NCBI GenBank assembly: GCA_030149525.1
Contig: JASBRJ010000039.1
Location: forward strand, 1-60,300
DNA length: 60,300 nucleotides
From: a bacterium
GTDB taxonomy: Bacteria; Vulcanimicrobiota; Xenobia; Xenobiales; JADMJV01
Reading direction: 5' to 3'
Both the position numbers and the translations under genes were made by a program. Positions 53,797-60,300 of this stretch are shown here, one piece after another. The notes under the pieces were generated by a model. That model saw nothing but the letters and a program-made list of their open reading frames with translations. It was not told the DNA's origin and did no database searches. Numbering within the stretch: position 1 is the first letter of the stretch; every line of letters begins with the position of its first letter.

Positions 53797-54975
53797 GTGC
53801 AGCCGTGGGTGTTCGTGGTTATCTTCCTGGTGCAGCAAGCCGCCACGATCATTCATCTCTACGTTTATTTTCTACCGGTCGTGGGCGCGGACTCCGATGC
53901 CTTTCACTATGGGGCCTATTTCCTTCTCAATAAAGGATCGACCCCCTTAGAGAACACCCCCTACGTTCAGATGTTGGGCTTCTTCTATTCTCTCTTCGGT
54001 ATTTCCAAGGGGATAGGGTGTCAGTTGACTCATTTGGCCTTCGGCTTTTGCGCCGTTCTGTTTGTCGAAATGACAAGCTTGCTGGGTTTTTCCCGTCAGC
54101 GCATCCAGGCGGGCTTGCTTATCTTCGGACTCTTGCCTTCCTGCGCCCTTCACGCGGCAGTAACAATGCGGGAAACCTACCAGGCAGCAGGTTTCCTACT
54201 GTTTGTGTATGGAGCTTTGCGCCTCAGAATTAAGGGTATGGACATTGGGTTTTTCTCAATAGGGCTAGGAGCCTTATGGCTCATCTTTTTCCACAAAGGG
54301 TTCGCGCTCTTTCTTCTTCTAGCATTGCCACTCAGTCTCACCTGGGCAACCGGGACCCGGATCAACAGAATGTTGGCCACCGGAGCGGTAGTGTTTGTGG
54401 TCTTGTTTCTTTTCGGCGACAACCTCTGGCAATTGATGTTGGAAAAGTCTTACAGTCTCCAGGTTATCGTTGAGGGTCAAGGGATTGAGTATATCGACAA
54501 CTACGCGGACCAGGTGGAGCGGGGCCGGTCCGACTTCGATGTAAACTTGAAACTGAATTCGTTCTATGGCTTCATCTCCACAGCGCCTGTCGTCTTCATC
54601 TATTACTTATTTTCGCCTTTGCCCTGGCAGATCGGTTCATCGCTCGATATCGAGGGTTTCGCGGAGTCGCTGCTCCGTATGTACCTCCTCCTCAAATCTT
54701 TAGTTTTCATCCGCAAGAGTAGCGGGGAAGAGCGCAAGATTAGAACCTTCTTGGTGGTTATCTTTCTTCTCATGGAGAGCACATGGGCTGCCGGCACATC
54801 TAACTGGGGGACTGCGGTGAGGCACAGGCTTGTTGCTTGGCCGCTTCTTGTCGTCATGGGGCTGTGGCAGTCTGAGGGGCAGGCTGAAGTCAAGATCAAG
54901 ACGCTGACCAAACGACAAAAAATGCGTGAAATTCGCAAACGACATCGTGAGAAATTGAGCGTGAATCCTGACTAG
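53797..54975 (+). CDS. Polytopic membrane protein, possible polysaccharide polymerase
   Basis: A 392-residue protein with a GTG start and about nine hydrophobic segments. A periplasmic loop (about residues 225-250, with EGQGIEYIDNYADQVERG) separates two bundles. The C-terminal tail is short and basic (KTLTKRQKMREIRKRHREK). The arrangement recalls Wzy/EpsG-type polymerases, which have little sequence conservation, so this is an inference from topology and neighbours. It leads the plus-strand operon of two glycosyltransferases and an epimerase. Confidence 0.65.
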   Translation: MQPWVFVVIFLVQQAATIIHLYVYFLPVVGADSDAFHYGAYFLLNKGSTPLENTPYVQMLGFFYSLFGISKGIGCQLTHLAFGFCAVLFVEMTSLLGFSRQRIQAGLLIFGLLPSCALHAAVTMRETYQAAGFLLFVYGALRLRIKGMDIGFFSIGLGALWLIFFHKGFALFLLLALPLSLTWATGTRINRMLATGAVVFVVLFLFGDNLWQLMLEKSYSLQVIVEGQGIEYIDNYADQVERGRSDFDVNLKLNSFYGFISTAPVVFIYYLFSPLPWQIGSSLDIEGFAESLLRMYLLLKSLVFIRKSSGEERKIRTFLVVIFLLMESTWAAGTSNWGTAVRHRLVAWPLLVVMGLWQSEGQAEVKIKTLTKRQKMREIRKRHREKLSVNPD

Positions 54976-55020
54976 ATGCCTGTCGAAGGAATACCTGGCT
55001 CGACCAAACAAGGCGGAGCC

Positions 55021-56274
55021 ATGAAATCTGTTTTAACAGTGAGTATTGCGTTTCCCCCGAAGTTTGACTCCGAGGGGCTGGTGGTCTCTAAGTACTTCAA
55101 GTATCTGATTCCGGCCTGTCAGGGGCGCTATGCTCTGGACGTTGTTACTTCAGCGATCCCAACGCTTAATATGCACTACGACCCTGCCCTGGAAGGTTCT
55201 GCCGACGGGATACGTCAGGAAGTTGCCATTCCGATCTACGAGAACAAGTATGTCAACTATATCCTGCGTCGTGTCTGGCCGACTCTGGTTTTTAATCCCG
55301 ATTCCAAATTCACATTTCACTGGCAGTGGCGGCGGGTCGTGAGGCAACTCAAGCATAAGCCTGACCTCATCTACTCTCGGGCGTTCCCGTCAAGCTCGAC
55401 GCTCATGGCTCAGAAGCTCAAGCGATACTACAAAGTTCCTTGGATCCTGCATCTCAGCGATTTATGGGCCGATTGCCCGGATTCCGACTATCGAGGTGGA
55501 GCCCAGGCGCACAATGAGAAGCTTGAGCGTTCGGCTTTCGCCGAGGCGGATATCATCAGTGTGACCTCCCATTCTACAGCCGACTTCTTTCGCCGGAAGT
55601 ATCCCGAGATGGCCGACCGGGTTGTTTTCTATCCGAATGTTTACGACCCTGTGGACGTGGTGGAGCCGACCCGGCCTGCGCCCACCAAGAATCGCAAGCT
55701 GAGGATCGTTCATACCGGAGGCTTGGCGGGCACGAGAAATCCGGAGCCGTTTATGAAGGCCCTGGCGAGTCTTAGCGAAGAGTCTCAGTCGGAGTTAGAG
55801 GTCATCTTTGCCGGTTGGGTGGACAGAGAGTCCACTCGGATTATCAAGAAGTACGAATGTCCCTGTTTTACCTATCTGGGTCCATTGGAGTCCTACAAAG
55901 ATGCGGTGGAGCTGCAAAGAACGGCGGACGTTCTTCTGCTGGTTGACTTCCCCGTGGCCGTTCCGGAACATCGAGTCTATTTTCTTTCCAAATTACTAGA
56001 CTATCAGATAACCGGCAGGCCGATTTTAGGGATCACCGATGCTGGGAGTGAGTGCCAACGTTTTATCGAGAGCGAAGGCGGACACTGTTTTGAGCGCTCC
56101 GATGTGGAAGGCATCAAGAAATATCTAGAGTGGCTGATTGAGATAAAGAAAGAAGACGAGCCCAAGTATTTTGAATTGCGCCCGTTGCAAACAGAGTATG
56201 ACGCGAAATACAACGCTGAGAGATTGGCAAATCTCTTCGATCAGGTCTTGGCGGAGACGGGAGTGCAGTCTTGA
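55021..56274 (+). CDS. Glycosyltransferase family 4-type protein
   Basis: A 417-residue GT-B enzyme. GGCGGAG lies just before the ATG at 55021, so I drop the 15 extra codons of the longer frame. Blocks are SKYFKYLIPA, WILHLSDLWADCPDSD, a donor-domain start LRIVHTGGLAGTRNPEPFM, and a YFLSKLLDYQITGRPILG loop. It probably adds one sugar in repeat-unit assembly. It ends in a TTGA overlap with the next gene. Confidence 0.9.
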   Translation: MKSVLTVSIAFPPKFDSEGLVVSKYFKYLIPACQGRYALDVVTSAIPTLNMHYDPALEGSADGIRQEVAIPIYENKYVNYILRRVWPTLVFNPDSKFTFHWQWRRVVRQLKHKPDLIYSRAFPSSSTLMAQKLKRYYKVPWILHLSDLWADCPDSDYRGGAQAHNEKLERSAFAEADIISVTSHSTADFFRRKYPEMADRVVFYPNVYDPVDVVEPTRPAPTKNRKLRIVHTGGLAGTRNPEPFMKALASLSEESQSELEVIFAGWVDRESTRIIKKYECPCFTYLGPLESYKDAVELQRTADVLLLVDFPVAVPEHRVYFLSKLLDYQITGRPILGITDAGSECQRFIESEGGHCFERSDVEGIKKYLEWLIEIKKEDEPKYFELRPLQTEYDAKYNAERLANLFDQVLAETGVQS

Positions 56275-57527
56275 GCGAGAAAAAAATCATCATCTACTTT
56301 TACAATCGCCTCTTTGATCCGGTGATCCAGTCGAACTTCTGGCTCTACATTCAGGAGTTGCTCGACGACCCCCAGAATCCATACTCTTTTCATGTGGTGA
56401 CCTACGAGGACAATGAGGCTCCCCTGACTCCGGCCCAGCAAGACCTTGTGCGTCGATGGAAGGCGCAAGGGGTTGGTTGGACCGCCCTTGAGTGGCATCG
56501 AGGAGCCAGTTTGTCCAAGAAGCTGCAGGATTTGCTGGCGGGCTTTCTGGCCGTACTCAAACTTAGGATGCAGGGTTACCGGTATATCACTTCCCTGAAC
56601 TCGGTTGCGGGGGCTTTCGCCTATCTGTATTCACTGGTCTTAGGTCTCAGGCTCTACATGTATCAGTATGAGCCTCACAGCGAATACGCTATTGATAACG
56701 GCATTTGGGCGAAGGAGAGTCGTCAGTTCAAGATTACCAACTTCCTGGAAAGGAAGTCTGCCCATTTTGCCTCGGTGATCTCGTCCGGGACAAGATTCAT
56801 GGAGCAGAGGTTGACCAAAGACTGGAAGGTCTCGGGAAAGTTCTTCAAGATTCCATCGGTGGCAAACTCCGATAAATTCAAGTTCGACCCTCTCGTTCGC
56901 GAAGAGATGCGAAAGAGTTTGGGGATCGAGGACCGATGGGTGCTGCTCTATCCCGGTAAGTTCGGGGACCTCTACTACAAAGAAGAGTTTGCCTACATGT
57001 TTCGCTGGTTGCTGGATCTTGAGCCGAAGTTGTTTCTGCTCATCGTGACCCCTCACACCGATGAGGAGGTGCACAATCTTCTGGCTGTGGCGAATATTCC
57101 GCGAGATGCCTATTGTGTTTGCCATTCAGGATACGACGAGATTCAGAGATACTACTTCGCTGCGGATTTTGGAATCATTTCGGTGCCGCCCGGACCGAGT
57201 AAGAAATTCATTTCGAACATCAAAGTGGGCGAGTATCTTTGTGCGGGATTGCCGTATCTTGTGACGCGGGGAGTCTCTGAGGATTACATTTACGCCGAGG
57301 AGCAAAATGTAGGTGTTGTTGTGGACGACTTTGTTGAGGATGAGGTGGTGGGGGTCTGGCCTAAGATGAAGGAGTTGCTCACCCAGGACCCTGAGGCGCG
57401 TCGAGCGCATTGTCGCCAGGTCGGTCTGGAATACCGCGGTTTCGAGAATCTCTATCCGCGGGTCAAAGCCGCCTTTGCAGCTCTGGTTGATGAGGCGCCA
57501 AATAGTTTTCGAGGAGTGTCCAAATGA
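56271..57527 (+). CDS. Glycosyltransferase, GT-B fold
   Basis: A 418-residue glycosyltransferase starting at TTG within a TTGA overlap, a sign of coupled translation. The donor-domain strand VLLYPGKFGDLYYKEEFAYM and the later SNIKVGEYLCAGLPYLV loop, with its acidic contact residue, fit GT-B enzymes of the GT4 kind. The N-terminal half (WLYIQELLDDPQNPYSF) is less usual. The stop overlaps the start of the epimerase gene (ATGA). Its sugar is unknown. Confidence 0.88.
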   Translation: MSEKKIIIYFYNRLFDPVIQSNFWLYIQELLDDPQNPYSFHVVTYEDNEAPLTPAQQDLVRRWKAQGVGWTALEWHRGASLSKKLQDLLAGFLAVLKLRMQGYRYITSLNSVAGAFAYLYSLVLGLRLYMYQYEPHSEYAIDNGIWAKESRQFKITNFLERKSAHFASVISSGTRFMEQRLTKDWKVSGKFFKIPSVANSDKFKFDPLVREEMRKSLGIEDRWVLLYPGKFGDLYYKEEFAYMFRWLLDLEPKLFLLIVTPHTDEEVHNLLAVANIPRDAYCVCHSGYDEIQRYYFAADFGIISVPPGPSKKFISNIKVGEYLCAGLPYLVTRGVSEDYIYAEEQNVGVVVDDFVEDEVVGVWPKMKELLTQDPEARRAHCRQVGLEYRGFENLYPRVKAAFAALVDEAPNSFRGVSK

Positions 57528-58462
57528 CGAAAATATTAGTGACCGGAGGGGCAGGCAATGTTGGCGGAGCTCTGGTGCGTCGACTTGTTCAAAACCCCGA
57601 TTACGAGGTAACGGTCGCCGACAATTTCTCCACCGGGGAGAAATGGAAGCTTCCGGACCAGTCTTTGCCGAACTTTCGCTTTATCAAGGCGGATGTCAAT
57701 GTGGTTAAAGACATCGGTGCTGTCATGACGTCTTTTCAGTTCGATTACGTCTTTCATTATGCCGCTGTAGTGGGAGTGAAGAGGACGCTCGAGAATCCGA
57801 TTGCCGTCCTTAATGACATCGACGGAATAAGGAATATTCTCACGCTCAGTAAGAATACCGGAGTCCGTAGAGTCTTCTTTTCTTCTTCTTCAGAAGTCTA
57901 CGGTGAACCGGTTGAGATCCCTCAGAATGAAGAGACGACCCCACTCAATTCTCGACTCCCCTACGCTATCGTGAAGAACCTCGGGGAGGCCTACTTCAGG
58001 GCGTTTCACCAGGAACACGAGCTCAACTACACCATTTTTAGATTTTTCAATACCTACGGTCCTCTCCAAAGTGAAGACTTCGTGATCACCAAGTTTGTGC
58101 GGCAAGCTCTGGCCGGGGATCCGATCACAATTTACGGAGACGGAAGTCAGACCAGAACCTTCTGCTACGTGGATGACAACATAGAGGCGACAGTCAAAGC
58201 CTTTGAAGAGGGCAAATTCGTCAACGACGTGATCAATATCGGGAGCAGCAAGGAGATCACGATCAAAGAACTGGCCGAGAAAGTTATTGCCGCTGTGGGC
58301 TCGTCCTCGGAATTGATCCATCTTCCGCCACTGGCTGAAGGGGATATGAGGCGCCGCTGTCCTGACAACAGCAAAATGTTGGCGCTTCTTGGTCGCGAGC
58401 CTCTCTCTCTAGAAGAGGGGCTGGGCAGGACGGTCGAGTTTCTGAAGAGTCAGGACTCGTAG
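57524..58462 (+). CDS. NAD-dependent sugar epimerase/dehydratase
   Basis: A 312-residue extended short-chain dehydrogenase acting on nucleotide sugars. It has the loop TGGAGNVGGALVRRL, the SSSSEVYGEP block with the catalytic Ser/Thr position, the Tyr-xxx-Lys pair in YAIVK, and the substrate segment RFFNTYGPLQ. The likely reaction is 4-epimerisation or dehydration of a UDP sugar, without being able to say which. It is coupled to the glycosyltransferase before it and ends 13 bp inside the convergent amidotransferase gene. Confidence 0.92.
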   Translation: MTKILVTGGAGNVGGALVRRLVQNPDYEVTVADNFSTGEKWKLPDQSLPNFRFIKADVNVVKDIGAVMTSFQFDYVFHYAAVVGVKRTLENPIAVLNDIDGIRNILTLSKNTGVRRVFFSSSSEVYGEPVEIPQNEETTPLNSRLPYAIVKNLGEAYFRAFHQEHELNYTIFRFFNTYGPLQSEDFVITKFVRQALAGDPITIYGDGSQTRTFCYVDDNIEATVKAFEEGKFVNDVINIGSSKEITIKELAEKVIAAVGSSSELIHLPPLAEGDMRRRCPDNSKMLALLGREPLSLEEGLGRTVEFLKSQDS

Positions 58463-59601
58463 CTGGCAAAGGCTACGGAGCGTGTCTGATTAAACACTTT
58501 TCGATAGCTTCCGTAGATAAACTTCAGAAGTTTCTCGTTGTTCGGGTAGTCCCGGTAGCTCTTTGGTGGCGAGTCCAGAATTTCATTGAACTCCTGGAGG
58601 GTAATGCCGAACTTGCGAGCGACATACTCTTTCTCTTGTTCTATGATGTCGGGATTGTAGGGAAGAGTCTTCATCTCTTCCAGGGCTTCTTCCCGCGTTT
58701 TGACCCCCATGCAGATCTGCGACGAGCAAACAGCCCGTCGATAATCGACTCCGAATTTCACGGGTTGGATGTAGTTTAGGACGATTTTCGTGTATTTGGA
58801 CTCGTGGTGCTTACCACCATAGTCGATCCAACCAAGTTCGTCGATGAGGAACTGCTTGACTTCCTCCTTGTCGTAGGAGACATAGTTCAAGGGGTACAGC
58901 ATTCTGATACCTTTAACAAACTTGAAGAACATTTCGTGGGGGTAGTCAAAAAACGGGAAGCTCTTGATCTTTTTGGGGCCGAACTGCTTGCAGATGCTCC
59001 GAACAAGCTTCGAGTCTTTGGGGTAGTAGAACCAACAACGCGGCATGACGCCCTCGGTGGCGAGATTGCTACCGCTAATGACGTATTTGACGTTGTGCTC
59101 GGCCGCTACGCGATGGAGGGCTCCGGGAATGGCGACGTCCGTGGGAATCTCCATTTCGATGATGGAGGCTCTGAGGAAAGCCAGTTGGATCTGTTTGAAT
59201 TCTTCCCAGTCGAGAACGTAGCTCTGATAGTCGATGCCGAGCTTTGTACAGACGGTTTTGATGTTCTTGACCGCCTCTTCCGAGTTCCAGCCGTTGTCCA
59301 TGTGGACGGCGAGAATTCTGAGCCCCATACGTTGAGCAATGTAGGCCATATAGCAACTGTCGACTCCGCCGCTTATCCCCATCACGCAGTCGTATTCAGA
59401 ATTCTTTCCTGCTTCTTTGACCCGCTCCACGGCCTCCTCAAGCTCTTTGTCGCTCTTCTCACCCTGATAGGTGATGTCTTTGATCTTGGCCAGGTAGGCG
59501 GTGCAATGGTTGCAGTGGCCTTCCGAGTCGAACCGAATCTCGGGATCGGAGGTGTCCATAATGCAGCGTACACACTGCTGATATTCTCGCTTCTGCCACA
59601 T
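58450..59601 (-). CDS. WbpG/PseA-type N-acetyl sugar amidotransferase
   Basis: A 383-residue ATP-dependent amidotransferase. The zinc-type pairs CVRC (Cys10, Cys13) and CNHC (Cys30, Cys33) precede the PP-loop ISGGVDSC, both typical of the WbpG/PseA family. It works with a HisH/HisF-type ammonia source to turn an acetamido group into an acetamidino group on a sugar. The next gene upstream is such a HisF-type protein, which supports the call. The family is well known from LPS and flagellin glycan loci. Confidence 0.93.
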   Translation of the reverse strand: MWQKREYQQCVRCIMDTSDPEIRFDSEGHCNHCTAYLAKIKDITYQGEKSDKELEEAVERVKEAGKNSEYDCVMGISGGVDSCYMAYIAQRMGLRILAVHMDNGWNSEEAVKNIKTVCTKLGIDYQSYVLDWEEFKQIQLAFLRASIIEMEIPTDVAIPGALHRVAAEHNVKYVISGSNLATEGVMPRCWFYYPKDSKLVRSICKQFGPKKIKSFPFFDYPHEMFFKFVKGIRMLYPLNYVSYDKEEVKQFLIDELGWIDYGGKHHESKYTKIVLNYIQPVKFGVDYRRAVCSSQICMGVKTREEALEEMKTLPYNPDIIEQEKEYVARKFGITLQEFNEILDSPPKSYRDYPNNEKLLKFIYGSYRKVFNQTRSVAFASYES

Positions 59602-59679
59602 CTTTACAGGCTTCTCTTTCCTCTAGTGGGGGTCATACTAATAAAAAAACCTTGTAGCGGCAAGTTCTTCTGCCTGGGT

Positions 59680-60300
59680 TCAAGAGTTTTTCAGGAACAT
59701 CTCCTGAATCTCGTGGCGCTCGGGGTAATTGATCAGAACGCCTCTTCGGGGACCATGAAAAACAAAGATGCTTCCGGCGGCCAGGCCGCTGGCGTGCCCT
59801 TCCCGGTAGGCTTGCCGAAGGTGTTGGAGATTCCCGGCTCCCCCTAAGGCGATAACCGGTATGGTCACCGATTTGGAGATTTGGGAGACGAGCTCCAGAT
59901 CGTATCCCTGCATCATTCCATCTCGTTCAATAGACTGAATGACGAGCTCTCCGGCTCCCATGCTTTCCATCAGTTGAGCGAACTCGAGCGGGCTATACTT
60001 ACCGGCTTTTTTTCCGCTGTGAGACCATACCCGTTGGCCGGAAAATAGCTTTTTCTTAACATCGATACAGACGGCGATGGTTGATGTGCCAAACTCTCTG
60101 GCTGCTCGCTCGACGAAAGAGGGGTCCTCTACTGCGGCTGTGGTGATGACAACCCTCTCGGCACCCGCACCAATGATCGCCCGGATGTCGTCCAGGCTTC
60201 GGATTCCGCCGCCCACGGCGAAGGGCATATTGGCTTCGGCACCCACGTCTTTCACGAAATCGATGGGGATCAGACGCCTGTTTTTGGATGCTTCGATATC
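59680..60300 (-). CDS. HisF-type cyclase subunit of sugar amidino pathway, N-terminus cut by window edge
   Basis: A TIM-barrel protein of the HisF family, at least 207 residues, whose N-terminal start lies beyond the right edge. Visible marks are VGGGIRSLDDIRAIIGAGAERVVI, here in parts (GGGIRSLDD and AGAERVVI), then IAVCIDVKK, IQSIERDGMMQGYDLELV, and ALGGAGNLQHL, close to HisF. A second HisF next to a WbpG-type amidotransferase is the known pattern for acetamidino sugars, with a HisH glutaminase probably further upstream outside the window. Confidence 0.9.
   Translation of the reverse strand, partial: DIEASKNRRLIPIDFVKDVGAEANMPFAVGGGIRSLDDIRAIIGAGAERVVITTAAVEDPSFVERAAREFGTSTIAVCIDVKKKLFSGQRVWSHSGKKAGKYSPLEFAQLMESMGAGELVIQSIERDGMMQGYDLELVSQISKSVTIPVIALGGAGNLQHLRQAYREGHASGLAAGSIFVFHGPRRGVLINYPERHEIQEMFLKNS

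Noticed and set aside
58804-59847. A 347-codon plus-strand open frame
   Set aside because: Antisense to the WbpG-type gene, and it runs on into the HisF-type gene. Both of those have strong motifs, so this is a shadow.
1-60300. CRISPR arrays, tRNA, rRNA, prophage or transposase genes
   Set aside because: Looked for by eye on both strands. No regular direct-repeat array, cloverleaf with the expected arms, ribosomal RNA segment or transposase motif was found.

Overview
The window reads as a chromosomal segment of a diderm (Gram-negative-type) bacterium, moderately GC-rich by eye. Sec signal peptides, a lipoprotein box, an HtrA-type periplasmic protease, a Wza-type polysaccharide export protein and the DUF1501/DUF1800 pair all point to an outer membrane. 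Shine-Dalgarno sites of the AGGAG type are common, but several genes start with GTG or TTG. I cannot assign the phylum from sequence alone. The mix (DUF1800/DUF1501, MoxR with a VWA-like metallopeptidase, a GH3-like enzyme, B12-type radical SAM proteins, many unknown secreted proteins) suggests a poorly sampled lineage rather than a well-known proteobacterium. No rRNA, tRNA, CRISPR array, prophage or transposase gene was seen.

Layout. 1-14.6 kb holds housekeeping, envelope and unknown genes: an M13 endopeptidase (cut by the left edge), a tandem universal stress protein, a stand-alone receiver, a CxxCxxCC metal-cluster protein, HtrA, a TolB-like propeller, an alpha/beta hydrolase, a repeat protein, secreted unknowns, a DUF4397 lipoprotein, and a divergent pair made of an HPr-kinase-like P-loop protein and a MauE-thioredoxin membrane protein. 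14.59-14.76 kb is a nearly palindromic MITE-like element. 14.96-22.48 kb is a tightly coupled six-gene operon: an ACP/acyl-AMP-ligase/PlsC fusion, a B12-binding radical SAM enzyme, a GNAT-like protein, a second acyltransferase-like unknown, a GH3-family enzyme and an acylphosphatase. It looks like an uncharacterised lipid or acyl-amide pathway and is the strongest candidate for something new.

22.6-30.6 kb carries a Uma2-type nuclease-like protein, a second B12 radical SAM protein, a possible degenerate GHKL-ATPase-like protein facing a 614-residue coiled-coil protein, secreted unknowns and an M1 aminopeptidase. 30.6-34 kb is a three-gene module (unknown, MoxR ATPase, VWA-like metallopeptidase), with all three genes starting at TTG. 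It lies directly behind a nucleotide-sugar dehydrogenase. 35.3-42.7 kb has GDP-mannose 4,6-dehydratase, the DUF1501/DUF1800 pair, a putative clostripain/caspase-like protein, and UDP-glucose dehydrogenase coupled to a dual-specificity phosphatase.

42.7-60.3 kb is a surface-polysaccharide locus: export protein, FecR protein, O-antigen-ligase/TPR protein, four glycosyltransferases, an asparagine-synthase-like amidotransferase, a UbiA-like/HAD pair, a polytopic polymerase-like protein, a sugar epimerase, and a WbpG-type amidotransferase with a HisF-type partner (cut by the right edge). The last two predict an amidino-type sugar. The sugar-nucleotide genes at 34-42 kb probably feed this locus.
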